Translations under genes and position numbers: made by a program
In this document: piece by piece, positions 53,515-62,050 of the stretch
Layout of the letters: each line of letters starts with the position of its first letter
How positions within the stretch are numbered: position 1 is the stretch's first letter
Source of the DNA: CAYTAU01 sp964442075
GTDB lineage: Bacteria > Bacteroidota > Bacteroidia > Bacteroidales > CAYTAU01
NCBI GenBank assembly: GCA_964442075.1
Contig: CAYTWH010000017.1
Location: 1-64,000 of the forward strand
Length of the DNA stretch: 64,000 nucleotides
Reading direction: 5' to 3'
The notes under the pieces: model-generated
The model's database searches: none
What the model was told of the DNA's origin: nothing
What the model saw: the letters and a program-made list of their open reading frames with translations, nothing else

Positions 53515-53987
53515 TTATAACCGTCATTGCGAACGAGGAACGAGTGAGGCAATCTGCCAATATCAAAGTCAGATTGTTTAACATATTAATTATTTTAACA
53601 GTTCTGCTAATAACTTCATGTAGTCCACAAAGAAGATTACACAGATTAATCACCAAGCACCCGGAATTAACTCAAATGGATACTATTGTATTTACTGATA
53701 CTACAATAATACCGGAAGTTAGAATTGATACTATTGTTCATCACTCAGCATTAAAAGACACAGTAATTATTACAAAAGACAAACTGAAGCTTCAGTTAAT
53801 AGAAATAAACGATACCATCTACATAGAAGCTCATCATGAGCCAGACACTATAATTATTACCAAAGAGATTCCGGTAGAAAGAATTATTCATATAGAGCCT
53901 GAAAATAAGTTTTTGAAGTTTTGTAATGGGTTTAAGTATAATTTTTTGATTTATATCATATTATTAGTTTTAGTATTTAGTTTATAA
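53499..53987 (+). CDS. Spanin-like lipoprotein
   Basis: 162 residues as drawn. A lipoprotein signal NILIILTVLLITSCSPQRRL is followed by the layout I associate with Bacteroidota phage spanin-like proteins: HPELTQMDTIVFTDT, alternating DT/DTI beta strands (DTVIITKDKLKLQLIEIND) and a C-terminal hydrophobic helix (FLIYIILLVLVFSL). Such proteins would bridge the envelope in the last step of lysis. The first ~25 residues come from a REP-like repeat, and the original start may be the TTG at 53574. The drawn ATG overlaps the glucosaminidase tail frame. Confidence 0.7.
   Translation: MDKQLIITVIANEERVRQSANIKVRLFNILIILTVLLITSCSPQRRLHRLITKHPELTQMDTIVFTDTTIIPEVRIDTIVHHSALKDTVIITKDKLKLQLIEINDTIYIEAHHEPDTIIITKEIPVERIIHIEPENKFLKFCNGFKYNFLIYIILLVLVFSL
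53523..53558. repeat. REP-like palindromic element inserted at a gene start
   Basis: The GC-rich stretch beginning GTCATTGCGAACGAGGAACG, with ATTGC (53526-53530) paired to GCAAT (53549-53553), resembles a very common dispersed intergenic repeat in bacterial genomes. It overlaps the 5' end of the spanin-like gene and supplies its first codons as drawn. Confidence 0.65.
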
Positions 53988-54085
53988 GATAATTAACTTG
54001 AAGAATAAATCTTAATTATTTCATAATTTTTAGTTTAAGAGAAAATATTTAATCATATTTAATTATATTTAATGATTCTTTTTTT

Positions 54086-54093
54086 TATCTTTG
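54086..54093 (+). promoter_or_regulatory. Probable -7 box of the T9SS cargo gene
   Basis: TATCTTTG fits TAnnTTTG, 27 bp upstream of the ATG at 54121. No strict -33 box. Confidence 0.45.
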
Positions 54094-54120
54094 AATTCTA
54101 TTCTTTTAAAACAATAAATT

Positions 54121-57100
54121 ATGAAAAACATTACAATTAAAACAATAATTTTACTAAGTATATTATTTGCAACTGTAAACCTCTCAATCGCCCAATGGAC
54201 ACAAATTGGAAGTGATATTGATGGTGAAGATTCTTTAGACTATTCAGGGTCGTCAGTAAGCTTAAGTTCTGATGGTTCTATTATGGCTGTTGGTGCACCT
54301 TATAATGATGGTAATGGAAGTAATTCAGGTCATGTAAGAATATTTGAAGATGTTGCAGGGAATTGGGTACAAATAGGTAGTGATATTGATGGAGAAGCAG
54401 ACAATGATCATTTTGGCACGTCAGTAAGTTTAAATTCAGATGGTTCAATTTTAGCTATTGGGGCACCAGGAATTGATGCGGGACATGTAAGTGTATATGA
54501 ATATAGTGGAGGTGTTTGGACACAATTAGGTACTGATATATATGGTGAAGCCACTGGAGACCATTCAGGTCAAACGGTATGTTTAAATTCAGATGGAACA
54601 ATTGTAGCAATAGGAGCAGAAAATAATGCTGGTTTTGGCGGTAATAAAGGACATGTAAGAGTTTATGAATACAGCGGAGGAACATGGATACAAATGGGAA
54701 ATGATATTGATGGAGAAGCTGAAAGTGAATCTTTTGGTAAGTCAGTAAGTTTAAGTGATAATGGATTAATTTTAGCTATTGGAGATTATAGAAATAGCGG
54801 TGGTGGAATTTCGGCTGGTCATGCTAGAATATATGAATTTTCTGGAGGAAACTGGATTCAATTAGGAATTGATATTGATGGTGATGCTTCAAGTGAAACA
54901 GGTAATTCCGTATGCTTAAGTTCAAATGGACAAATTGTAGCAATTGGTGCTCCTGCTTATGATGGTATTTCATTAAATGCTGGACTTGTTAGAATATATG
55001 AGTATTCTGGTGGTAACTGGATTCAAGTTGGAAATGATATTAATGGAGAAGCTCAAGGTGACGAATTAGGCTATTCAGTTAGTTTAAGTTCTGATGGAAC
55101 AATTGTAGCTGCCGGAGCTTATTATAATGATGGAAATGGAACTTCTGCCGGTCATGTCAGGGTATATGAATATAGTGGAGGGACTTGGACACAAGTTGGT
55201 AATGATATTGATGGGGAAGCTGCAGATGATTTTTCCGGTAGACCAGTAAGTTTGAATTCTTTTGGAAATATTGTTGCTATAGGTGCATATGGAAATGATG
55301 GAAACGGAAATGAAGCAGGTCATGTAAGAGTTTATATGAAACAAGGTTGTGGCACAGTAACCGACTACGATGGTAATGTCTACAACACTGTAAGCATAGG
55401 CAACCAATGCTGGACAAAAGAAAATATAAGAACCACACATTATTCTGATGGTACACCAATTACAAAGGGCTCTATAATACATGGAGATGCAAGTTGGGGA
55501 ACAGACCAGGCATGGTATTCTTGTCCTCCGAATAGTACAAATGACGGAGAAGATTGTGCAGCAGCAGCTTCTCTTGGTATGGTCTATCAATGGAGTGCTG
55601 CAATGAATGGTTCAACAATTGAAGGAGCACAGGGAATATGTCCTGATGGTTGGCATGTTCCAACAGATGTGGAATTAAAAACACTTGAAGGCTTTCTTGG
55701 TATGACTGTAGCCCAGCAGAATGCTACAGGATGGCGTGGTACAAATGAAGGTAGTAAAATGGCTAATAATGTTGCAGACCAAAACTGGACTATTGGTGTT
55801 TTAACAGGCGATGTTGATTTTAGTGTTTCGGGTTTCGATTTAGGTCCTTCGGGTTATCGCTTCACAAATGGCAGTTATAACACTCGAAGTACATACACTA
55901 ACTTGTGGTCTTCTACTGGGAATGGTACCAATGCGTGGAATCGATTCTTTAGTTACGATCGTACCGATGTAAACAGGGACGAATACAACAAGGCGAACGG
56001 TTTTTCTGTGCGTTGTATTAAAAATCCACTTGATACTTGTTTAGGATTTACTATTGATACTTTAAACATACAAGATGCAACTTGCGGTTTAGATAATGGT
56101 ACTGCCGAAGTAATTGTAAGCGGAGGCACATCACCATTTACTTATAATTGGAGTAACGGAGATACACTTGATATAGCTGATACACTTTCAGCAGGAATGC
56201 ACTCCATTCAGGTAGTTGATTCGCTTGGCTGTTATGCAATGGAATATTTTATAATCAACAGTACAGGAGGACCTATAATAATAGTTGATAATGTAGTTAA
56301 TGTTACATGTTATGGAGGTAATAATGGTTTAATAAACCTAACAACTACCGGTAGCATTGAAAGTTATGTATGGTCAAATTCGGCAACAACAGAAGATATC
56401 ACTAACCTTACAGCAGGTAACTATCAACTTATGGTAACCGATTTCAATGGCTGTATGGCATCGTTTGATACAATTATTGTTCAGCCTCCTCCACTTGAAG
56501 TAACTTTTGATATTGTAAATCCAAGTTGTTTAAATAGCAATGGAGCAATTACTGCATATCCAACAGGAGGAATATCTCCTCCATTTTATAGTTTTAATTG
56601 GAGTTCAGGTAGCACAGCTCAAACAGCTAGTGGATTATCAGCAGGAACATATACAATAACAATAACAGATGACAGTCTTTGTACTCTTATCGAAAATATT
56701 GTTTTAACAACAACAGGAGGCGGTCCTGTTATTACTCTCGATTCTGTTATAATTGCAGGCTGTGGCGGAAACGATGGAGCTATTTATGTTTCTGTTACAG
56801 GAGGTACAACACCTTATGCCTCTTACTTGTGGTCGGAAGGAACAATAACCGAAGACCTTATTGATGTTAATCCCGGTATATATTACCTTACCGTAACAGA
56901 TGGTGCAGGTTGTATTGCTGTATTTAGCGAAGAAATAATTGGAATAGAACCCTTAGAACAACCAATTTGCGTAGTAATGGTTGATAGTGCAACAGCAATG
57001 AACCTTGTTGTATGGGAAAAAGTGCAAACTACGGGTATTGAGCATTACAATATTTATCGCGAAAGTTGGTATGCAGGTCAGTACGATTTTATAGATGCAG

Positions 57101-57780
57101 TTATGTACGATGATATGAGTGAGTATGTTGACCCAACGGCAAATCCGGCAACACGTTCGTGGCGTTATAAAATTTCTGCCGAAGATGCTTGTGGAAATGA
57201 ATCGCCATTAAGCGAGCATCATAAAACAATTCACTTAACAATAAACGAAGGCTTGGGACAAACATATAATCTTATATGGGATCATTACGAAGGATTCCCC
57301 TATTTTACATACTATATTCACAGATATATGAATGCTACGGGTTGGTTACTGATAGATTCGCTTCCTGCTAATTTAACATCTTATACCGATGATCCTGGAA
57401 CAATGGGCGGATTGCTTTACAAAATTAGTATTAATACACCTAATGCGTGTATTCCAACAAGTACAGTAAAAACAAACGGAGGACCTTATAGTCATTCTGT
57501 TTCAAATCTTGAGGATAATGGAATTGCAGTAGGTATTAAAAGCATTATTAATAATATTGAAGCAGTAATTTACCCAAATCCAAATACCGGAAACTTCATT
57601 ATTGAATCTGATTTTAATATAAATACAATAAAGATTTATGATATTGTAGGAGAATTAGTTTATGAAAACAAATTTAGAAAGGAAGTAAATATCACAAATC
57701 TAACAAATGGTATTTATATTTTAAAACTGTTTGATAAACAAAATACAGCTTTGGCAACATTTAAGGTTATTAAGCAATAA
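54121..57780 (+). CDS. Large secreted modular protein with T9SS sorting domain
   Basis: 1219 residues. Signal peptide (IILLSILFATVNLSIAQ). Residues ~25-405 hold about seven repeats of ~54 residues (WTQIGSDIDGE, then VSLSSDGSIMAVGAPYNDGN and GHVRIFE), an FG-GAP-like beta-propeller. Residues ~405-640 are a FISUMP-type domain (YNTVSIGNQCWTKENIRT, then GICPDGWHVPTDVE and NGFSVRCIKN). About 650-955 are SprB-like repeats (GGTSPFTYNWSNGDT; TAGNYQLMVTDFNGC). A fibronectin-like region follows, and the last 75 residues are a type A sorting domain (VIYPNPNTGNFIIE, then IKIYDIVGELVYEN and NGIYILKLF). It is exported through the T9SS whose core genes lie at 11-17 kb. Probably a surface adhesin or binding protein. 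Confidence 0.93.
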   Translation: MKNITIKTIILLSILFATVNLSIAQWTQIGSDIDGEDSLDYSGSSVSLSSDGSIMAVGAPYNDGNGSNSGHVRIFEDVAGNWVQIGSDIDGEADNDHFGTSVSLNSDGSILAIGAPGIDAGHVSVYEYSGGVWTQLGTDIYGEATGDHSGQTVCLNSDGTIVAIGAENNAGFGGNKGHVRVYEYSGGTWIQMGNDIDGEAESESFGKSVSLSDNGLILAIGDYRNSGGGISAGHARIYEFSGGNWIQLGIDIDGDASSETGNSVCLSSNGQIVAIGAPAYDGISLNAGLVRIYEYSGGNWIQVGNDINGEAQGDELGYSVSLSSDGTIVAAGAYYNDGNGTSAGHVRVYEYSGGTWTQVGNDIDGEAADDFSGRPVSLNSFGNIVAIGAYGNDGNGNEAGHVRVYMKQGCGTVTDYDGNVYNTVSIGNQCWTKENIRTTHYSDGTPITKGSIIHGDASWGTDQAWYSCPPNSTNDGEDCAAAASLGMVYQWSAAMNGSTIEGAQGICPDGWHVPTDVELKTLEGFLGMTVAQQNATGWRGTNEGSKMANNVADQNWTIGVLTGDVDFSVSGFDLGPSGYRFTNGSYNTRSTYTNLWSSTGNGTNAWNRFFSYDRTDVNRDEYNKANGFSVRCIKNPLDTCLGFTIDTLNIQDATCGLDNGTAEVIVSGGTSPFTYNWSNGDTLDIADTLSAGMHSIQVVDSLGCYAMEYFIINSTGGPIIIVDNVVNVTCYGGNNGLINLTTTGSIESYVWSNSATTEDITNLTAGNYQLMVTDFNGCMASFDTIIVQPPPLEVTFDIVNPSCLNSNGAITAYPTGGISPPFYSFNWSSGSTAQTASGLSAGTYTITITDDSLCTLIENIVLTTTGGGPVITLDSVIIAGCGGNDGAIYVSVTGGTTPYASYLWSEGTITEDLIDVNPGIYYLTVTDGAGCIAVFSEEIIGIEPLEQPICVVMVDSATAMNLVVWEKVQTTGIEHYNIYRESWYAGQYDFIDAVMYDDMSEYVDPTANPATRSWRYKISAEDACGNESPLSEHHKTIHLTINEGLGQTYNLIWDHYEGFPYFTYYIHRYMNATGWLLIDSLPANLTSYTDDPGTMGGLLYKISINTPNACIPTSTVKTNGGPYSHSVSNLEDNGIAVGIKSIINNIEAVIYPNPNTGNFIIESDFNINTIKIYDIVGELVYENKFRKEVNITNLTNGIYILKLFDKQNTALATFKVIKQ

Positions 57781-57800
57781 TAAATAAAGTAATTCAATAT

Positions 57801-57833
57801 AAAAAAATGTCTCTGTGAAGGGGCATTTTTTTT
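57801..57833. terminator. Terminator after the T9SS cargo gene
   Basis: AAAAAAATGTC pairs with GGCATTTTTTT around a short loop (one G-T pair), 20 bp past the stop codon, followed by more T. It also ends next to the convergent decayed gene at 57832. Confidence 0.7.
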
Positions 57834-57985
57834 ATCTATAACCTATTCTATCTTTAATATCCTTCACATTTTTTTCTTTAGTCAACTGTTCCATCTGGGC
57901 AAGTGGGTTTAATTCTTTTTTCCTGCGGTAATTGATATTTTGCCGGCATCTGTGCGTAGTATTTCCTTCTCAATACTATTATCCT
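57832..57985 (-). pseudogene. Truncated paralogue of the zinc-ribbon-like gene at 58420-58749
   Basis: The last 38 codons remain in frame (RCRQNINYRRKKELNPLAQM, then TKEKNVKDIKDRIGYR) and closely match the C-terminus of the 109-residue protein 600 bp downstream. Upstream of these codons the match breaks off. A piece resembling EGNILRT of the intact copy appears in another frame, so the cysteine-rich centre was deleted. The ArsR gene now lies between the copies, indicating a local duplication followed by decay. Confidence 0.75.
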
Positions 57986-58089
57986 GATCGTGAATACAGG
58001 GTTGATTATTCGGCTTATTAAAACCAGATAAAAATATTTCTTGCTGAATTTTATAATTTATATCTATTTTTGAGAGATATTTTAATATT

Positions 58090-58401
58090 ATGGCAAAACA
58101 AATTAAAAAACTTTCAGAAGAACAAATAGAAAGGGCTGCAAGTCTTATAAAATCTCTTAGTAATCCTATAAGGATTTTAATAATTAAGTATTTGGAAAAT
58201 GAAAAAGAATTATCGGTAAAACAGCTTCATAATTTGTTAAATATTGATAGTTCTACTACTTCATATCATCTTAAGATGTTAAAAGCAAAAGGTATTTTAG
58301 GTGCAAGACGAAAAGGTAAACACACATTTTCTTATTTAAAAGAAGATAGATTAGAATATATTATTGAGTGTATTTCTCGGCTTGCAGCTTCTTATTATTA
58401 A
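58090..58401 (+). CDS. ArsR-family winged-helix regulator
   Basis: 103 residues. The winged helix is typical: AASLIKSLSNPIRILIIKYL, then LSVKQLHNLLNIDSSTTSYH and LKMLKAKGILGARRKGKHTF. No metal-binding CxC motif is visible in the recognition helix region, so it may sense something other than metal, or bind constitutively. A TATTTTTG box about 25 bp upstream is a probable -7 element. It is a single gene, convergent with the zinc-ribbon-like gene. Confidence 0.88.
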   Translation: MAKQIKKLSEEQIERAASLIKSLSNPIRILIIKYLENEKELSVKQLHNLLNIDSSTTSYHLKMLKAKGILGARRKGKHTFSYLKEDRLEYIIECISRLAASYY

Positions 58402-58419
58402 AATTTCAAAAAGCTAATT

Positions 58420-58749
58420 CTATCTATACCCAAATCTTTCCTTAATATCCTTAACATTTTTAGCTTTAGTAAGTTCATCCAAGTTGCCAAGAGGGTTTCT
58501 TCCACGTTTTCTACGATAAATGATATTCTGCCGGCATCTATGACAACAAGCATAAGAATCATATCTATGCGTTTCATAAGGAGTGCCACAAGAACAACAA
58601 AGCTTCAGGTATTTTGTTCGCAGAATATTTCCTTCAAGTATTTCGCCAGGAACTGAAGTTCCATAAGATCTGGTTTGCTTTTCTACTTTCACACCAATAG
58701 TATTCAAATCACAAAGATCTTCTTTCGGAATTAATTTTACTTTATTCAT
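58420..58749 (-). CDS. Zinc-ribbon-like small protein
   Basis: 109 residues. A Cys-rich centre (LKLCCSCGTPYETHRYDSYA, then CCHRCRQNIIYRRKRGRNPL) offers at least two CxxC pairs for a zinc ribbon, followed by a basic helix. It is probably nucleic-acid binding. I do not recognise the family. A decayed copy lies at 57832-57985, which suggests duplication and drift in a mobile neighbourhood. Confidence 0.7.
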   Translation of the reverse strand: MNKVKLIPKEDLCDLNTIGVKVEKQTRSYGTSVPGEILEGNILRTKYLKLCCSCGTPYETHRYDSYACCHRCRQNIIYRRKRGRNPLGNLDELTKAKNVKDIKERFGYR

Positions 58750-59195
58750 AATAACTTTTTATTTGCAATAATAAAGTATCTCAAAATATCACTTTCCTTT
58801 AAGTGTACTAAGTGTCATTAAAGTTTGTTAAATGCCTTTCATTTCCTCTAAAAGTATATAAATGCAAGATTATATTCAGATTTTAAAAAGAAGACATTTG
58901 CCTGACACAAGCTGGACATTCGTTAGGCATTAGCTGGACATTTGTTAGACATTAGGGAGACATAAGTCTTACAAAAGTGTGAGATATGGGGCGATGAAAC
59001 ATAGTGTTTATAGGTATTTGCACAGGTTTTCATGTGTATTTTATTTATTATAGATTACTGTGAAAATAGAGAAAATATATTGCAAGTCAATGCATCTCCC
59101 ACCTTACTTGTTTTATGAGTGTTTTGGCTATTTTCATGAGGCTTTGTTTGTGTGTGGACAGCAGAGGGTATGTTAAATCGGTTTTATACAATAAT
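58750..59195. other. Gap without a gene, with a 22-bp tandem duplication
   Basis: No convincing gene is seen. Two adjacent 22-bp copies (58910-58931 and 58932-58953; GCTGGACATT...GGCATTA versus GCTGGACATT...GACATTA) differ at two positions, and further half-copies of the GACATT/AGACAT motif flank them. A near copy of the TTGTCAGGCA motif (reverse strand, 58897-58906) lies just before. Confidence 0.6.
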
Positions 59196-59277
59196 CTTTT
59201 GAAGGGAAGAAATGGCTCAAGGTTCGGGGGTAAGAGCCAGCGGGGTCTGGGTGGAGCGGATTTCTTCCCTGCAAAAG
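59196..59277. repeat. GC-rich long inverted repeat with an inner hairpin
   Basis: Arms 59196-59213 (CTTTTGAAGGGAAGAAAT) and 59260-59277 pair at 17 of 18 positions. Directly inside, GGCTC (59214-59218) pairs with GAGCC (59234-59238), leaving a G-rich remainder with GGGGTCTGGGTGGAG. The block is far richer in GC than its surroundings and lies 25-100 bp past the end of the ArdC gene. It could be a structured RNA, an oriT-like DNA structure or an element end. Confidence 0.65.
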
Positions 59278-59299
59278 CAAGAAAGAAAACTCATAAATA

Positions 59300-60241
59300 T
59301 TATACTGCTATTTTTTCAGTTTTAGAAAACTCCAAAATATAATCAGCAGATTTTTGAGCTTGTGATGAAGCTTGAATAATAAACTGCTTATCATTTTTCA
59401 TAACAGATAACCAATTATCAATATAATCTACATTATCAGTAATACGGTTTTCAAAACCAAGATAAGCACAAATAAAAGCAGTATTAATTTCTGCAATTAA
59501 TTCTTCAAAAGCATATTCTTTAGATCCAAATTTGTTTCCCTTTGGTCTGTCTAATCTTGAATTGTGCCCTGTCCAGTGTCCCACTTCATGAAAAGCAATA
59601 CTATAAAATGCTTCTTTTGAAACAAATTGTTTTCGTTCCGGTAAATATATTTTATCCTCACTATGTCTATAAAAAGCGGAATTTTGCGGAGAATGAACAA
59701 TATTTGCTCCTGTGCTATTTAAAACGTGTTCGGCTTTTTCATCTTTTTCAAATTCTGTCAAATTTTCCAAATCATATAATTTGTAATATTCATCAGGTAG
59801 TTTTTCAATTTGTGATATATTAAAAACAGAATATTGTTTGAGGTAGCCAATTTTTTTATAATCCAAATGGTCAATACTTTGATTATTCTTGATAAGATAT
59901 TCAACTTGCTTAGTAATATTCCTGCCTGTTTTTTTGTCAAGATATAAAACGGACTTATAAACCACCATAGAGGCTTTACTGCCTTTTTTTATTCTGCCTT
60001 CAAGTTTAGAAAGTTGTTTAAAGGTCATCCATGAGTTAAAAGTGTGGTTATATTTTCTTTTCAGGTAATTCAATAAAAGCTGATTTATACCGTTGTATGT
60101 GTGTTTAGATACTGCATTTTGAGCAAATATTGAATCTCCCGACAAACTAAACCAGGACTCTGAATAATTATTCTGTTTATGCTGTTCAAGCATTTCAATT
60201 ATAATACTTGTAATTCTATCATATATATTTTGTGTGTTCAT
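59300..60241 (-). CDS. ArdC-like antirestriction protein (ssDNA-binding plus zincin domain)
   Basis: 313 residues. The N-terminal ~120 residues fit the ArdC ssDNA-binding domain (YNGINQLLLNYLKRKYN, then WMTFKQLSKLEGRIKKGSKA). The C-terminal zincin-like metallopeptidase has FHEVGHWTGHNSRLDR (HExxH) and a downstream glutamate in YAFEELIAEINTAF. ArdC proteins travel with conjugative elements and protect incoming DNA from restriction. Its ATG overlaps the stop of the small upstream gene (ATGA), so the two are translationally coupled. It indicates a conjugative-element remnant. Confidence 0.9.
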   Translation of the reverse strand: MNTQNIYDRITSIIIEMLEQHKQNNYSESWFSLSGDSIFAQNAVSKHTYNGINQLLLNYLKRKYNHTFNSWMTFKQLSKLEGRIKKGSKASMVVYKSVLYLDKKTGRNITKQVEYLIKNNQSIDHLDYKKIGYLKQYSVFNISQIEKLPDEYYKLYDLENLTEFEKDEKAEHVLNSTGANIVHSPQNSAFYRHSEDKIYLPERKQFVSKEAFYSIAFHEVGHWTGHNSRLDRPKGNKFGSKEYAFEELIAEINTAFICAYLGFENRITDNVDYIDNWLSVMKNDKQFIIQASSQAQKSADYILEFSKTEKIAV

Positions 60242-60384
60242 GATTTTTCAATGTTTATTAGTTGTAAATCGAATTTATTAATTAAGTTTTTCAGATTAGG
60301 ATTTTGTTTTATCATCTTGTTAAGAATAGCTTTATCATGTTTTTTTATCTTCATGTTTTTTGATATGATTTTTAGTTTATTCAT
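60238..60384 (-). CDS. Small basic protein coupled to the ArdC gene
   Basis: 48 residues from the ATG at 60384: lysine-rich and helical (KKHDKAILNKMIKQNPNLKN). The stop overlaps the ArdC start as ATGA. A longer frame upstream would run through the terminator hairpin at 60400-60428 and is unlikely. Function unknown. A nucleic-acid-binding leader gene is possible. Confidence 0.6.
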   Translation of the reverse strand: MNKLKIISKNMKIKKHDKAILNKMIKQNPNLKNLINKFDLQLINIEKS

Positions 60385-60399
60385 AATAAAAAGATTTAA

Positions 60400-60428
60400 A
60401 AAAGGTGGTCCATTTAGAACCACCTTTT
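60400..60428 (-). terminator. Intrinsic terminator between the 148-residue gene and the ArdC pair
   Basis: AAAAGGTGGT (60400-60409) pairs perfectly with ACCACCTTTT (60419-60428) around a 9-nt loop. It lies 6 bp past the stop of the gene at 60434 and 16 bp before the next ATG, so it would separate or attenuate ardC expression. Confidence 0.8.
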
Positions 60429-60433
60429 CAGAT

Positions 60434-60880
60434 TTAAAATTTAATTTGATTTTCAATTTCGCTGATTTTCTCAATCAGTGTTTCATTGATGGATTTTACA
60501 ACTTTTGTAAAAACCTCAGAATTTGAAGTTTGAAACTTGTTGCCATTTTCATCAGTCAAAACAATGCTTTCATTGAATTGATTAGTACCAACAACAAAAG
60601 AGTTAAGTTTTTTACGACTTTCTTCTAAAAGTTCCCTTTTGTCAATAAGAGTTTTCAGGTTTTCAACTTTCTCAATTTTTTGGTCGAGACTTAAAACAGG
60701 TTCTTGAACTTCTTCAATAGGAGTTTCAACCTTTTTTTCTACTGTTGGCTTAACTTCTTCTTTTTTGACATTGTTAGGCTTTTTTTCAATAGGTTTAAAA
60801 TTGGGTGAAGATTTTACAATTGCATCATCTTTTTTCCCTTTACCATTACCACTGGTTTTTTTAACTTTTACTGTTTCCAT
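60434..60880 (-). CDS. Hypothetical lysine-rich mobile-element protein
   Basis: 148 residues. The first ~75 are disordered and rich in Lys, Pro, Glu and Val (KKPNNVKKEEVKPTVEKKVE). The second half has helices and a short beta unit (LDQKIEKVENLKTLIDKREL, then ESIVLTDENGNKFQTSNSEV). This style is common beside ardC in Bacteroidota plasmids and conjugative elements. No function assigned. Confidence 0.7.
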   Translation of the reverse strand: METVKVKKTSGNGKGKKDDAIVKSSPNFKPIEKKPNNVKKEEVKPTVEKKVETPIEEVQEPVLSLDQKIEKVENLKTLIDKRELLEESRKKLNSFVVGTNQFNESIVLTDENGNKFQTSNSEVFTKVVKSINETLIEKISEIENQIKF

Positions 60881-62050
60881 TTTATAAAAATTTAATGATT
60901 AATAAATAATTGAATTGTAAATAATAGCACTGCACAAAACCACAAATGCAGATTAAAAGATTTTGAGAGTGTTCAAAACCTATCTTTCTGCTTATTTCCT
61001 GTTTTTTGTACATTTCTATATGTCTTTTAAAATTTTTCATATGCATCTTAATGAGTTTATCGAGTATGTTCTGCCGGTTAATAGAAAATCAAAATAATTT
61101 CCAGCAACAGTGATAGTCCTTAGTGTTCAGAATTTCAATATTGATTATTAATAGTAGTGATGAAAGCTGTAATGGTTTTCACAGGGTTGGAAACAGATTT
61201 TGTCAGGCAGAAAATCGTAGCAATGTTTTTTCAAAAATTTTTCTTGTAATCGACAAAGGAGTGGAAAGAAAATTTTTGATAAATTATTGCTTTGCGTTGG
61301 CTTGTGTGAAAGATAAGTGTAAAGTGAATTATTAAATATTCTTGTAAATCCAAAAAGATATAATTAATAATATTTTACTTTACTCTTATCAGCAAAACGA
61401 TTTTCTTGTCAGGCAAAATATGGAGGGTAGGTGGTGAAAACCGTTACAGTGAAAACTTAGCAATATGTATATTTGAAGTATTATAATTCTGAACACTTAG
61501 GAATATCTATTTATCTTCTGTTGTGGACATTATTTTGGTTTTTAAGCTTTGCAGATACATACCGATACTCATTCAGTTAGCAAAAACCGATTTTACAAGC
61601 ATTTTAATTGGTGCAAAAAGCAGTAAAAAATAAGCAGGGAGATAAAAAAATAATTCTAAATTTAAAGGTGCGTTTATTTCTATATAGGAGAGATAACAAT
61701 ACTTTTTTAGTTTAACAAAACATGTAATTGATTAAAAATAAATGGATTTTGAAGCACAAACTTTTTTAAATTTGATAATATTTATATAATTTTGATATTA
61801 AATAATTATTAATGCGAAATTAAAAGGCAGTAATTGAGCATCTTACGGAAAGGTGTTGTTGCTCGGATGTTAGGCACAAGCAAAACAGAGACCAGAGAAT
61901 GACAAATTTGCTACAAGAAAATATTGAAATGAAAAGTCCACGGACAAATAGCACATTTGGTTTTTGCCGACACAAAAAAAACCAACCCAAAAAAACCAAA
62001 AGAGCAATTTCTTGCCACCGCACGGAGAAACAGCAACAGTATCAACAAAT
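60881..62050. other. 1.17-kb stretch without a convincing gene
   Basis: Open frames here are short and lack ribosome-binding sites or recognisable domains. It contains two composite 19-bp modules (61200-61218 and 61397-61415), in which TTGTCAGGCA is a direct repeat while the adjoining GAAAATCGT/ACGATTTTC is inverted. A GC-richer, polypurine/polypyrimidine segment at about 61840-62030 resembles dispersed intergenic repeats I associate with Bacteroidota. The only long frames on its minus strand look incidental. Confidence 0.6.

Noticed and set aside
45224..53987. Ordinary tailed prophage
   Set aside because: No terminase, portal, protease, tape-measure or tail protein is recognisable among the genes.
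54455..55684. Several minus-strand frames inside the T9SS cargo gene
   Set aside because: They are antisense shadows created by its regular repeats. Their His/Leu/Tyr-rich translations have no domain.
59115..59342. 75-codon frame across the GC-rich inverted repeat
   Set aside because: It runs through both arms of the inverted repeat and overlaps the end of ardC. The structure explains the sequence better than coding does, though I could not exclude it fully.
61123..61335. 70-codon frame in the long gene-free stretch
   Set aside because: No domain or start signal was seen, and it overlaps the TTGTCAGGCA module.
61869..61875. Integron attC core (GTTAGGC)
   Set aside because: The 7-mer fits the consensus, but no matching partner site or attC-like fold was found around it and no integron integrase is adjacent.
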